Shown: one piece after another, positions 44,281-54,237 of the stretch | Position numbering within the stretch: the stretch's first letter is position 1 | Layout: the number at the start of each line of letters is the position of its first letter | Origin: Kushneria pakistanensis | GTDB lineage: Bacteria; Pseudomonadota; Gammaproteobacteria; Pseudomonadales; Halomonadaceae | DNA: 64,000 nucleotides | Direction: 5' to 3' | NCBI RefSeq assembly: GCF_014652795.1 | Contig: NZ_BMZM01000003.1 | Location: 372,001-436,000, forward strand | The notes under the pieces: generated by a model | The model's input: the letters and a program-made list of their open reading frames with translations, nothing else | Told to the model about the DNA's origin: nothing | The model's database searches: none | Translations under genes and position numbers: made by a program

Positions 44281-45942
44281 TCAGGCGTCGATGCGCTTGT
44301 ACTTCACGCGCTTGGGTGTGTCGCTGCCCACGCGCTTGTGATAGTCCGCTTCATAGTCGGTGTAGTTGCCTTCGAAGAACTCCACGTGGGAATCACCTTC
44401 ATAGGCCAGGATGTGCGTGGCCACACGATCCAGGAACCAGCGGTCGTGGCTGATGACCATGGCGCAGCCCGGGAAGGCCAGCAGGGCCTCTTCCAGCGCG
44501 CGCAGGGTCTCGATGTCCAGGTCGTTGGAGGGCTCATCGAGCAGCAGCACGTTGGCGCCCTGCTTGAGGGTCTGCGCCAGCTGCAGACGGCCACGCTCCC
44601 CGCCGGAGAGATCCTTCAGATACTTCTGCTGGTCGTTGCCCTTGAAGTTGAAACGACCGACATAGGCACGCGAGGAGACTTCGTAGCCGTTGATGCTGAG
44701 CATGTCTTGGCCGCCGGAGACGGCTTCCCAGACGGTCTGGCGATCATCCATCGCATCGCGCAGCTGCTCGACGTAGGCAATGTCCACGGTCTCACCGATG
44801 ACCACCTCACCGCTGTCAGGCTGTTCCTGACCGGTGATCATGCGGAAAAGTGTCGACTTGCCGGCGCCGTTGCCGCCCACGATCCCCACGATCGCACCGG
44901 CCGGTACGGCCATCGACAGATCCTCGATCAGTACCTTGTCGCCAAAGCGCTTGGTGACGTTGTGCAGCTCGATGACCTTGTCGCCCAGACGCGGTCCCGG
45001 CGGAATGTAGATCTCGTTGGTCTCGTTACGCTTCTGGAAGTCCCCGGACTGCAGCTCATCAAAGCGGTTAAGACGTGCCTTGCTCTTGGCCTGGCGGCCC
45101 TTGGGATTCTGGCGAACCCATTCAAGCTCCTGCTTGATGGCCTTCTGGCGCGAGGCTTCCTGCTTGGATTCCTGCTCCAGGCGCTTCTCCTTGGCCTCAA
45201 GCCAGGTGGAGTAGTTACCTTCCCATGGAATGCCACGGCCGCGGTCAAGCTCGAGAATCCAGCCGGCGGCGTTGTCCAGGAAGTAGCGGTCGTGCGTGAC
45301 CGCCACAACAGTGCCGTTGAACTCGGTGAGAAAGCGTTCCAGCCAGCCCACGGACTCGGCGTCCAGGTGGTTGGTCGGCTCATCAAGCAGCAGCATGTCG
45401 GGGCCGGAGAGCAGCAGTCGGCACAGGGCGACACGGCGGCGCTCACCACCGGAGAGATGCTCGACACGGGCATCCCACGGTGGCAGGCGCAGCGCTTCGG
45501 CGGCTACTTCCAGCTTGCGCTCGAGATTGTGGGCGTCACTGGCCTCGATCATGTTCTCAAGGCGCGCCTGCTCGGCGGCGAGCGCATCGAAATCGGCGTC
45601 CGGCTCGGCGTAGGCGGCGTAGACGGCGTCCAGCTTTGCCTGCGCATCGGTGATCTCGGACAGGGCTTCCTCGACGGTCTCGCGGACCGTCTTGCTGTCG
45701 TCAAGCTCCGGTTCCTGCGGCAGGTAGCCCACGTTGAGATTGGGCATGGCGCGGGCTTCGCCGTGATAATCCTGATCGACGCCCGCCATGATTCTCAAAA
45801 GGGATGACTTGCCCGAACCGTTAAGCCCCAGGACACCGATCTTGGCACCGGGGAAGAACGACAGGGAAATATCCTTGAGGATGTCACGCTTGGGGGGCAC
45901 GGTCTTGCCCACCCGGTTCATGGTATATACGTATTGCGCCAT
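44281..45942 (-). CDS. ettA: energy-dependent translational throttle protein EttA
   Basis: A 553-residue ABC-F protein with no membrane part. It has two ATPase domains with Walker A motifs GLNGSGKSS and GGNGAGKST, signatures LSGGERRRVALCRLL and LSGGERGRLQLAQTL, and Walker B motifs LLLDEPTNHLD and LLLDEPSNDLD. Between them are the arm and the basic P-site linker (WVRQNPKGRQAKSKARLNRFDEL). EttA binds the ribosomal E-site and slows the first peptide bond when ADP/ATP is high. The gene is a single unit, convergent with the lpxL-type gene. Confidence 0.96.
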   Translation of the reverse strand: MAQYVYTMNRVGKTVPPKRDILKDISLSFFPGAKIGVLGLNGSGKSSLLRIMAGVDQDYHGEARAMPNLNVGYLPQEPELDDSKTVRETVEEALSEITDAQAKLDAVYAAYAEPDADFDALAAEQARLENMIEASDAHNLERKLEVAAEALRLPPWDARVEHLSGGERRRVALCRLLLSGPDMLLLDEPTNHLDAESVGWLERFLTEFNGTVVAVTHDRYFLDNAAGWILELDRGRGIPWEGNYSTWLEAKEKRLEQESKQEASRQKAIKQELEWVRQNPKGRQAKSKARLNRFDELQSGDFQKRNETNEIYIPPGPRLGDKVIELHNVTKRFGDKVLIEDLSMAVPAGAIVGIVGGNGAGKSTLFRMITGQEQPDSGEVVIGETVDIAYVEQLRDAMDDRQTVWEAVSGGQDMLSINGYEVSSRAYVGRFNFKGNDQQKYLKDLSGGERGRLQLAQTLKQGANVLLLDEPSNDLDIETLRALEEALLAFPGCAMVISHDRWFLDRVATHILAYEGDSHVEFFEGNYTDYEADYHKRVGSDTPKRVKYKRIDA

Positions 45943-46080
45943 GGGAGTGGATTCAGCCTCGTAGTCAATGGTGATAGGCAGGGTATCAGAGGCAGTCTTT
46001 TGCCAGTACCGTGATGATAGAGATCAGGGGGCATCACGGCCAGCGTAAAGCGGGGGAGAGCATCATCTTCAAAGACAGGC

Positions 46081-46101
46081 AGGGCGCCCCGCGGGCGCCC
46101 T
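46081..46101 (-). terminator. hairpin downstream of the small charged protein gene
   Basis: AGGGCGCCC at 46081-46089 pairs with GGGCGCCCT at 46093-46101. It follows the minus-strand gene at 46131-46319; the T-run on that strand is poor. Confidence 0.5.
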
Positions 46102-46130
46102 GTGAAAGGGGACAATGGCAGGCAGGGAGG

Positions 46131-46319
46131 CTATTCCTCCTCGTCCCATTCGTCCCAGCCATCGATCAGATCGCGCTCGAGCCGACGCGTTTCCAGCAGG
46201 GTTTCAAGTCGCCGGCGCGCGCAGACCTCGCCCTTTTTGGGGCGTGCGTTGGGCGTCCAGGTGTCATCGTTGACGGCGTCAAGCTCATCGGGTGCTTCAT
46301 CAAACAGCTCGGTACTCAT
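46131..46319 (-). CDS. small charged protein, resembles PA3496-type envelope integrity family
   Basis: A 62-residue protein with an acidic N-terminus (MSTELFDEAPDELDAVNDDTW), a basic central helix (KKGEVCARRRLETLLETRRLERDLID) and an acidic end (GWDEWDEEE). The RRRLE.LLE.RRL.RDL pattern resembles the small Pseudomonas PA3496 family, which is only described as putative envelope integrity; I am not sure of the match. It is transcribed toward ettA but separated from it by a hairpin. An in-frame start at 46340 is less likely. Confidence 0.55.
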   Translation of the reverse strand: MSTELFDEAPDELDAVNDDTWTPNARPKKGEVCARRRLETLLETRRLERDLIDGWDEWDEEE

Positions 46320-46440
46320 GGTGGCTGCCCTGTGCTGCAAAAAAGGCTATATAGCGCCGTTTAATGACGCAGGCAAGCGGTTTTTTACCCATTGAGACGC
46401 CGGTTGAAATGCGGCGGAATGCATTGCCGGGAAAACGCAA

Positions 46441-46465
46441 CGGGGCCCGCACATGGCGGGCCCCG
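46441..46465 (-). terminator. terminator downstream of the LOV-protein gene
   Basis: CGGGGCCCGC at 46441-46450 pairs with GCGGGCCCCG at 46456-46465. Read on the minus strand it follows the LOV gene stop codon and leads into TTGCGTTTT. Confidence 0.7.
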
Positions 46466-46489
46466 GAGAGGATCAGAACAGGAAGGGAA

Positions 46490-46927
46490 TCAGGAGATTT
46501 CTTCAACACGAGCGCGCAGACGCTCAAGCTCCTGCTGGGCCTCAACTAGGCTGGTGACATCCTTTTGAACACCGATAAAGTAAAGAAGCTGGTCTTCTTC
46601 ATCGTGTACGGGCGTGATGGAAAGCTCATTCCAGAACAGCGAGCCATCCTTTTTATAATTGCGGATGATTTCACGGCAGACATGGCCTTCCTTGAGGGCG
46701 TCACGGATGCGGTCAAGGCCGGGCTGCTGGTTATCACCGTTTTGCAAAAAGCGACAGTCGCGGTAGAGAATTTCATCTGCGCTATAGCCGGTCAGCGCTT
46801 CAAAGCCGCTGTTGACGTAGATCAGGATATTCTCATTGCCTTCCTGCTCTGCCACGACAATGCCATCACCCGAGGCATTGACGACACGTTCGAGCAGTTC
46901 GGGACTGATCATCCGCGGTGTTTGCAT
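46490..46927 (-). CDS. short LOV-domain flavin photoreceptor
   Basis: A 145-residue single PAS/LOV domain with short flanking helices and no output domain. The key motif is DCRFLQ with C58, the residue that bonds to FMN under blue light, followed by N and Q positions in RNYKKDGSLFWNELSITPVHDE...YFIGVQKDV that contact the flavin. The first turn reads VVNASGDGIVVAEQEGNENILIYVNSGFEALTGYSADEIL. The whole protein is very like the short LOV proteins of Pseudomonas putida (SB1/SB2-LOV). It probably signals through dimer changes of its C-terminal coiled coil (AQQELERLRARVEEI). GAGGAAG precedes the ATG. Confidence 0.88.
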   Translation of the reverse strand: MQTPRMISPELLERVVNASGDGIVVAEQEGNENILIYVNSGFEALTGYSADEILYRDCRFLQNGDNQQPGLDRIRDALKEGHVCREIIRNYKKDGSLFWNELSITPVHDEEDQLLYFIGVQKDVTSLVEAQQELERLRARVEEIS

Positions 46928-47188
46928 GATCGATACTTCCTCAAATGAAAAGGCTGTCCGGTGAGATGGATGGCAGCTTTTCGGTCATGAAAGATAGGCG
47001 GACATGATATGAAGCTCAGCAGGTGCGATGCCAGCATAAAGAGTAGTAAAACCGTATAACCCTCGGTGTAGCATTAGAGACGTTAATGGCCAGCGAGATT
47101 TTTAAATGCTCCTGCTGCCCCATGTCACACATGAGGCCGCACCAGGGGCTGATTGCCATGACAGGGCCATCATCAACAGGAGATCTTC

Positions 47189-47473
47189 ATGAAAATCACT
47201 ATTCATTACTGCACCCAGTGTCAGTGGCTTTTACGTGCCGGATGGTACGCGCAGGAGCTTTTATCCACCTTTGGCGAGAGTCTTGAGCAGGTGGCGCTTG
47301 CTCCAAGTCATGGCGGCCATTTCGAGGTTCTGATCACGACCGACGCCCAGAGCGAACCGGAAGTGGTCTGGGAGCGCAAGCGCGACGGTGGGTTTCCCGA
47401 TATCAAGGAGCTCAAGCGCCGGGTACGGGACCGCCTTGATCCCGAACGTGATCTGGGCCATATCGATCGTTGA
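47189..47473 (+). CDS. SelT/SelW/SelH-family (Rdx) selenoprotein-like redox protein
   Basis: A 94-residue thioredoxin-like protein. The N-terminus MKITIHYCTQCQWLLRAGWYAQELLSTF holds C8-T-Q-C11, the CxxC site where eukaryotic SelW has selenocysteine; here both are cysteines. GGHFEVLITTD and VWERKRDGGFPDIKELKRRVRD complete the family pattern. Its partner is unknown, with a role in thiol redox control likely. CAGGAGA precedes the ATG. It is divergent from the LOV gene and its stop is 12 bases from the convergent zntB stop. Confidence 0.9.
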   Translation: MKITIHYCTQCQWLLRAGWYAQELLSTFGESLEQVALAPSHGGHFEVLITTDAQSEPEVVWERKRDGGFPDIKELKRRVRDRLDPERDLGHIDR

Positions 47474-47485
47474 ACCGATGAGGGG

Positions 47486-48466
47486 CTACCACCAGCGCCA
47501 TTTTTTCAACATGGCCATGACACCGGCGCCGACCAGCATCGATAGTCCCAAAACCACGGCAAAGCCCGCCGGGCTTTCGGCGCCAGGAATACCGCCGACG
47601 TTGATGCCCAAAAGCCCGGTCAGAAAGGTCAGGGGCAGAAACACGGCCGTCATGATGGCCATCAGGTACATGCGCTCGTTGAGCCGCTCGTTGTGCGAGT
47701 TCCAGATCTGCTCCTGCAGAATCAGGGCACGCTCCTGCATGGCGCGAAAGTCCTCGACGTAGCGAAAGAGCTGGTTGGAGGCCTCGCGCAGCCACAAACG
47801 GGCGGTGTCATCAAGAATGTCATCCTCTGCCAGCCGCGCCAGGCAGTGATACTGGGGCTCCATGAAACGGCGCAGCGTGATCAGGGGCTGACGGATATCG
47901 GTCAGATCCCTGTTGGTAATATCGACGGCCCCTTCGACTGTCTGGCGCTCTTCCAGTTCGCCCAGGGCATCATCCAGCTGATGGGTCAGATCACCCACCC
48001 GGTCGACCAGGGTATCGGCCATGCCGGCCATCAGTTCGCCGACATTGCGGGCACCTTCACCGGCCTCAAGATAGGCACGTACCTGCGTGATCGACTGCAG
48101 CGGTCGCCGGCGCACGGTGATCAGGCGGTTGTCGGTCAGCCAGACCCGCAGCGAGACCAGGTCATCCGGATCGGCCCCCGGATTCAGGTTGATGCCACGC
48201 AAGGTGGTGATCCTTCCGCCCTTGAATACGGCCACGCGGGGGCGCGTATCCTCTTCCGTCAGTGCCTCGATGATGTCCTCATCGAGGGCGGCAATGGTGC
48301 CGAGAAAGTGATCGACATCCTTGTGGGTAAAGTCCAGATGCATCCAGAGCGGTGCCTCGTCGTGATGCCAGACGCGCGCCAGCGCCTCGGGATCAAGAGG
48401 CGTACCGTTGCCCTGGCCATCCAGACGATAGGCAACCACAAAGGAAGAGAGAGGCGCAGAGGACAT
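47486..48466 (-). CDS. zntB: zinc transporter ZntB-like CorA-family protein
   Basis: A 326-residue CorA-type channel. The large N-terminal cytoplasmic funnel contains APLWMHLDFTHKDVDHFL and TRPRVAVFKGGRITTLRGINLNPGADPDDLVSLRVWLTDNRLITVRRR. Two C-terminal membrane helices carry GLLGINVGGIPG, in which GIN replaces the GMN of CorA, as in ZntB. E. coli ZntB moves zinc with protons. The protein ends with a basic KKWRWW cluster. Confidence 0.93.
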   Translation of the reverse strand: MSSAPLSSFVVAYRLDGQGNGTPLDPEALARVWHHDEAPLWMHLDFTHKDVDHFLGTIAALDEDIIEALTEEDTRPRVAVFKGGRITTLRGINLNPGADPDDLVSLRVWLTDNRLITVRRRPLQSITQVRAYLEAGEGARNVGELMAGMADTLVDRVGDLTHQLDDALGELEERQTVEGAVDITNRDLTDIRQPLITLRRFMEPQYHCLARLAEDDILDDTARLWLREASNQLFRYVEDFRAMQERALILQEQIWNSHNERLNERMYLMAIMTAVFLPLTFLTGLLGINVGGIPGAESPAGFAVVLGLSMLVGAGVMAMLKKWRWW

Positions 48467-48536
48467 GACAGATTTTCCACATGAGTCGTAAGGGGCAGGC
48501 TGCGGGGCGGCCCGACCGCCCCGCTTGAATCAGTAC

Positions 48537-49235
48537 TTAAGGGCGGCTGGCAGAAACCGTGTCGCCTGATGATGCTTCATCAAGCATTGATGCCACGGTG
48601 GGCCAGATATTATCAAGCATGATGGGCTGGCCCTGAGCATTGGGATGAATGCGATCGGGCTGCATCAGCTTGTCGTTCAGGACGACCCCTTCGAGAATAA
48701 AGGGCACCAGCGGCACATCGTACTGGCTGGCAAGCGTCGGGAAAACGTCGGCGAACGCCTTTGTATAGGCCTGGCCGTAATTGGGCGGAATCAGGATGCC
48801 CAGCAGGGCGACACGGGCGCCGCTGGCCTGGCTCTTCTCGATCATCTGCGCCAGGTTATCCTGCATGCGATCGGGTGGCAGCCCCTGCAGGCCATCGTTA
48901 CCGCCCAGTTCCAGCAGCACGATATCAGGGTGGTGTGTCTCAAGTGCCTCGGGCAGTCGCTCAAGCCCGCCTGCCGTGGTGTCACCGCTGATACTGGCAT
49001 TGATGACCGTGTGTTCACCCGGTGCCTCGGACGCCAGCCGCTGGCGCAGCAGATTGACCCAGCCCTCATCGCGGTCGATACCGCGAGCGGCGCTGAGACT
49101 GTCACCCAGCACCAGCAGTGTCTCGGCGCGTACCGGCTGCAGCGCCGCCGCCAGCACCAACAGCAGCATGAGTAGTGTCCGTCGGGCGCCCAGACCGGTG
49201 CGGCATGAAACATTCATCCAATTCAGGTAGCGCAA
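48537..49235 (-). CDS. tesA: TesA-type SGNH esterase/lysophospholipase
   Basis: A 232-residue periplasmic hydrolase with a signal peptide (LLMLLLVLAAALQPVRA). The nucleophile is S46 in LLVLGDSLSAARGI; block III is LLELGGNDGLQG and the catalytic Asp/His lie in PDRIHPNAQGQ. It resembles E. coli TesA (thioesterase I, protease I, lysophospholipase L1). The TTG at 49235 has GGAG 8 bases before it; ATG 49217 is an alternative. It is divergent from ybbA, as in E. coli. Confidence 0.93.
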   Translation of the reverse strand: MRYLNWMNVSCRTGLGARRTLLMLLLVLAAALQPVRAETLLVLGDSLSAARGIDRDEGWVNLLRQRLASEAPGEHTVINASISGDTTAGGLERLPEALETHHPDIVLLELGGNDGLQGLPPDRMQDNLAQMIEKSQASGARVALLGILIPPNYGQAYTKAFADVFPTLASQYDVPLVPFILEGVVLNDKLMQPDRIHPNAQGQPIMLDNIWPTVASMLDEASSGDTVSASRP

Positions 49236-49236
49236 G

Positions 49237-50048
<812 letters not shown>

Positions 50049-50052
<4 letters not shown>

Positions 50053-52628
50053 GTGCCCGATCGACTCCCAATGCCGTCCCTGAAATACGCAAGCCTCAGT
50101 CAGGGCTTTCTCATACGCTGCGGCTGGGGTGGGCCGGTCTCCGGCGTGACCTGCGGGCCGCGGACGTGCGCGCGCTCTTTCTGGCCCTGGTGCTGGCAGT
50201 GGCCGCTACCACCATGATCGGTTTTTTTCTCGATCGCATCGGCAGCGCGCTGGAGCGTCAGTCCGGCCAGTTGCTGGGCGGTGATCTGGTGCTGGTGCAG
50301 GGCAACCCCTTTGATACCGAGATACTCGATACGCTGGAAGACGCCGGGATGACCACGGCGCAGCAGGTCAATACGGTCTCGATGGCCGGCTTCAATGACC
50401 GCTTCCAGCTGGCAAGCCTCAAGGGCGTGGCCCCGGCCTATCCACTGTATGGCAGCTTTCAGGTCGATTTCGGCGACGGCCCGGAAACCACCGTCCGGCT
50501 GCCGGAGCGACACACCATCTGGATCGAGCCGCGGCTGGGGACCGCGCTGGGACTGGAGCTGGGAGACGCATTAACGCTGGGAGATGAGCAGTTTCGTGTC
50601 AGTGCCTGGATCGTGGAAGAGCCGGATCAGGACGTGGGGCTGGCCAGCTTCAGCCCGAGGGTCATGATCAATCTGCCCGATCTGGAGCGCGCCAACCTGA
50701 TCCAGCCCGGTGCGCGATTGACCTGGCGACTGCTGGCGGCCGGCCCGCCGGAGGCGGTGCGTTCGCTGGATGATCAGCTGGAAGCCTGGCAGGACCGTGG
50801 CATTCGCGTCATTGATGTGCGCAAGGACAGTCCGCGCATCGGTCGGGCGCTGGAGCGCTCCCAGCAGTATCTGAGTCTTTCCGGGCTGGCCGCCGTCCTG
50901 TTGGCAGGCGTTGCCGTGGCCATGGCCACCCGCCGCTATGTCGAGCGGCATCTGGATACGGCGGCCCTGATGCGCTGTTTCGGCGCCAGCCAGCAACAGC
51001 TCTCGCGCATCTTTGCCGCCCAGCTGGCCATGCTCGCCCTGACGGCTGCCGCAGCAGGCGCCGTGCTGGGCCTGGTCGGTCAGTGGGCACTGCTGACGCT
51101 GCTGGTACGGTTCCTGCCGCTGGAATTGCCACCCCCGGGGCCACTGCCGCTGCTGCTGGGCATGTTGACGGCCGTGGCCATTCTGATCGGGTTCGCCGGC
51201 CCGACGCTCTTGCGTCTCAAGCAGGTCAGCGCGCTCAAGGTGCTGCGTCGGGAACTGGCGCCGCTGCCGGCCGCCGGCTGGCTGATCATTGGCTGTGCCA
51301 GTCTCATGTTTGGCGCGCTGCTGTGGCTCTATAGCGGCGATATCGTGCTCTCGATCGGATTGCTGATCGGCGGGCTTGTGGCCCTGGTCGTGCTGTGGGT
51401 GGTGGCGCAGGGAATGTTGTCACTGCTGCTGCGCGGGGCGGGGCTACTGCCGCTGCACTGGCGCATGGGCAGTCGACAGCTGGCGCGGCGGCGGCAGTCC
51501 AGTATCGGACAGATCGTGGCCTTTGCGGTGACCTTTGCCCTGATGGCCCTGATCGCGCTGGTACGCACTGACCTGATCGATGACTGGCAGTCGAAGCTGC
51601 CCGCCGATGCACCCAATCAGTTCGCCATCAATATTCAGCCCAGCCAGCGCGACGGCTTTATCAGTGCGCTGGATAACATTACCGATAGTCGCTCGGCGGT
51701 CTATCCCATCGTGCGCGGGCGACTGGTCGAGATCAACGACATCACCGCGCGAGACGCAGTGCCCGAGGAGGCCCGAAACGACGGCAACCTGCGCCGCGAG
51801 ATCAATCTGACCTGGGCGACCACCATGCCCGATAACAACACGCTCACTGAAGGGGCGTGGTTTTCAAATGAGGACGAACAGGGCGAAGAAGCAGCCACGC
51901 GTGATGGTCTGGTGCCCGTCTCGGTGGCGGAAAGCATGGCACGGGACCTGTCCCTCGACATCGGTGACAGGCTGACCTTCGACATCGGCGGGCGTGAAGT
52001 CACCGCACAGATTGCCAGCCTGCGTCAGGTGGACTGGGAGTCGTTTCAGCCCAACTTCTTCGTGATTTTCCCACCCGGCGCGCTGGAGCGCTTCAGTCAC
52101 AGCTTCATTACCGCCTTTCATCTGCCCACGAATGAACAACAGGCGCTGGGGCCGCTAATACAGCAATATCCTTCGGTATCACTGCTGGATATCGACGCCA
52201 TTTTGCAGCAGGTGCGCGATCTGCTGCGCCAGGTGTCCAGAGCGGTGGAACTGGTCCTGCTGTTTGTATTGCTGGCCGGTGTAGCCGTGCTTTACGCGGC
52301 GCTGACGGCGTCCCGGCCGGCGCGAGCCCATGAGTGGGCGCTGCTACGGGTGTTTGGCGCCGGTGATCGAAGGCTGGTACGCACGCAACTGGCGGAATTC
52401 GGCTGGCTCGGTTTTGCCAGCGGCCTGCTGGGCGCAATGCTGGCGGAGGGGGTAAGCGCGCTACTGTATGGCGTCTGGCTTGATCTGGAACCTCGCGTGC
52501 ATCTGAGCGTATGGCTTTTGATGCCGCTGGGTGGCGCGCTTCTCATCGGATGCATTGGTTATCTGCTCAGTACCCCACTAAGGCGTCAGGCTCCGATGGA
52601 GAGCCTGCGGCTGCTGGGTGAGGGGTAG
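50049..52628 (+). CDS. ybbP: YbbP-like FtsX-family ABC permease
   Basis: An 859-residue permease with about ten membrane helices in two FtsX units. The first helix (about 38-60) is ADVRALFLALVLAVAATTMIGFFLDRIG; a large periplasmic domain follows, then helices from about 270 onward, and a second periplasmic domain (about 520-700) before the last helix group with VELVLLFVLLAGVAVLYAALTAS. With YbbA it forms a transporter of unknown substrate, possibly lipid-related because of its link with tesA. A strong terminator follows at 52668-52698. Confidence 0.93.
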
Positions 52629-53189
52629 CCTGTACGGACATCCTGAAGGCTTCACTCAGCTCCCTGGAACTTCCGGCCATCACTGGCCGGAAGTTTTTTA
52701 ATGCTCGCCTGCTCAAATAGATATGGCAATAAAAGTCCATTATGTACGCTGGTAAAGAGAGCCATCAGCTGACAGTCATATCGTCAATCGTCATCGAGCG
52801 GTTACCCGCAGAGGAAGAAGGCCTTCAGTTTATTAAGAAGTATTAATAATGATTCCGTTGTCATATCAAAATGCTGGTATTTTAATATTATGACTGCAAA
52901 ATCAAAAAGCTAGCAAAACTTCAATGCCTCATACCTTGGTCATATTTTTCGCATTTTCAATGCCGAAAGGACGCTTCTGCATAGTCAGAAAGACCCCGTC
53001 TCTATACATTCCGCGAATCTGAATAACCCCTCATTAAACCTTCCTTAATAATCAAAAAGGCACAGAGGGCCTGTCAAATTGCCAGACACTGGCATGCGCT
53101 GTTATCTGACAAATGCAGGGTACAGAGCACGCTCTACTGTTTTGGCTGCATTCGTCGTCGGCGTTGATATCATCAAGGGGCATAAAAGC
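52629..53189. other. AT-rich intergenic region before the polysaccharide genes
   Basis: No convincing gene is seen in these 561 bases. The ybbP terminator is at 52668-52698; after it the DNA becomes clearly AT-rich to about 53060. TTGTCA (52858-52863) and TTTAAT (52881-52886), spaced by 17, are a weak candidate promoter for the ATP-grasp gene. I looked for a JUMPstart/ops element (GGCGGTAG) and did not find one. Confidence 0.5.
52668..52698 (+). terminator. intrinsic terminator after ybbP
   Basis: AACTTCCGGCCA at 52668-52679 pairs with TGGCCGGAAGTT at 52684-52695, with a TCAC loop and a T-run. Confidence 0.92.
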
Positions 53190-54149
53190 ATGAGAAAGCT
53201 GCGAAGCTTGATCTACCAACTCTTCAAAAAAACGCCGGACGCTATCTATTTCAACCTGAACTACCTGCGCCTTCACGGTCGTTTCTGCAATTTTAGATCC
53301 CCTAAAAGTGTCAGCGAAAAGATCTTTTACCGCATGCGTTACCCGCATCCGTGCTTTTCAACGCTGGCTGACAAGGTGGCAGTACGCAGCTACATCCGTG
53401 AGCGCGCCGGCGAGCAGTATCTTGTGCCCTTTGTCGGTGTCTACGACACGATCACCGAGCGTGAGTTGAGCGCGATCAAGGAGCCCTTTGTCATCAAGGC
53501 CAACCATAGTGCCGGACAGGTCAAGGTGGTCAAAAAGCCCTGGCATACGGACATGTTCGCCCTGGCCTGTGAGGCCAATCAATGGCTGGATTATGACTAT
53601 GCGAGCCTGCATCGCGAAAAGCATTATCGCGCCATCAAGCCGCAGCTGGTGATCGAAAAGGCGTTGCTGATTGATGGAGAAGTCCCGGCGGATTACAAGG
53701 TGCTGGTACTCAATAATGGTGATGAGCAGGAGATCTATATTCAGCTGATTGCCGGGCGATTTACCGACATTCGCTGTCAGTTCTTTACCGAAGACTGGCA
53801 GATCGCACCGTTCAATCGCCGTGGCTACAAGCCTCTGCAGGGAGAGGAACTCAAGGCGCCCGGCTGCCTTGATGAAATGATCCAGGTCGCCAGGGCCCTT
53901 TCCGAACCGTTCAGTTTCTGCCGCGTGGATTTCTTTGTGGTCGGCGAGCGCTGCTATGTGGGCGAGCTGACGTTTACGCCAGTGGCAGGGGAGTTCGTGC
54001 TCGATCCGGTCAGCGCGGATTTTGAGCTGGGCAGCAAAATCGGTTTCCCGGAAAATATCGATCTGACGAAGCCGCCGACAAGGCTGGTTAAACCGGCGGT
54101 GCCTGGTGCAAGTGCAACCGAGGCAGTCACTGTGACCGAACCGGCCTGA
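53190..54149 (+). CDS. ATP-grasp fold protein (TupA-like amidoligase family)
   Basis: About 319 residues. Features of the TupA-like ATP-grasp family are the N-terminal RSPKSVSEKIFYRMRYPHPCFSTLADKVAVRSYIRERAGEQYLVPFVGVYD, then PFVIKANHSAGQVKVVKK (ATP lysine region), PQLVIEKALL, DYKVLVLNNGDE and CRVDFFVVGERCYVGELTFTPVAGE (metal/ATP site). Members link amino acids or other groups to polysaccharides, so this may decorate the surface glycan made by the genes from 57 kb. ATG 53190 is preceded by AAGGGG; an upstream ORF start at 53079 is not supported. A bidirectional terminator follows. Confidence 0.83.
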   Translation: MRKLRSLIYQLFKKTPDAIYFNLNYLRLHGRFCNFRSPKSVSEKIFYRMRYPHPCFSTLADKVAVRSYIRERAGEQYLVPFVGVYDTITERELSAIKEPFVIKANHSAGQVKVVKKPWHTDMFALACEANQWLDYDYASLHREKHYRAIKPQLVIEKALLIDGEVPADYKVLVLNNGDEQEIYIQLIAGRFTDIRCQFFTEDWQIAPFNRRGYKPLQGEELKAPGCLDEMIQVARALSEPFSFCRVDFFVVGERCYVGELTFTPVAGEFVLDPVSADFELGSKIGFPENIDLTKPPTRLVKPAVPGASATEAVTVTEPA

Positions 54150-54172
54150 GCATCAGGCAAGGGTACAAGAAC

Positions 54173-54207
54173 AAAAAACGGCAGCCCGATTCGGGCTGCC
54201 GTTTTTT
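54173..54207. terminator. bidirectional terminator between ATP-grasp and O-antigen-ligase genes
   Basis: AAAAAACGGCAGCCCG and its complement, around a short ATT loop, fill 54173-54207 and give T-runs on both strands. Confidence 0.93.
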
Positions 54208-54237
54208 GTGGTCCATACAGCGTTTTTGCCGTAAAGC

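Noticed and set aside
44338-45807. 489-codon plus-strand ORF antisense to ettA
   Set aside because: It is long only because of high GC and codon bias of ettA, whose two ABC domains are intact on the minus strand.
53079-53189. N-terminal extension of the ATP-grasp protein
   Set aside because: The extra 37 residues are not conserved in the family and a good AAGGGG ribosome site precedes the ATG at 53190.
52629-53189. Possible JUMPstart/ops element before the polysaccharide genes
   Set aside because: No GGCGGTAG-like core was found in this gap or in 63353-63739.
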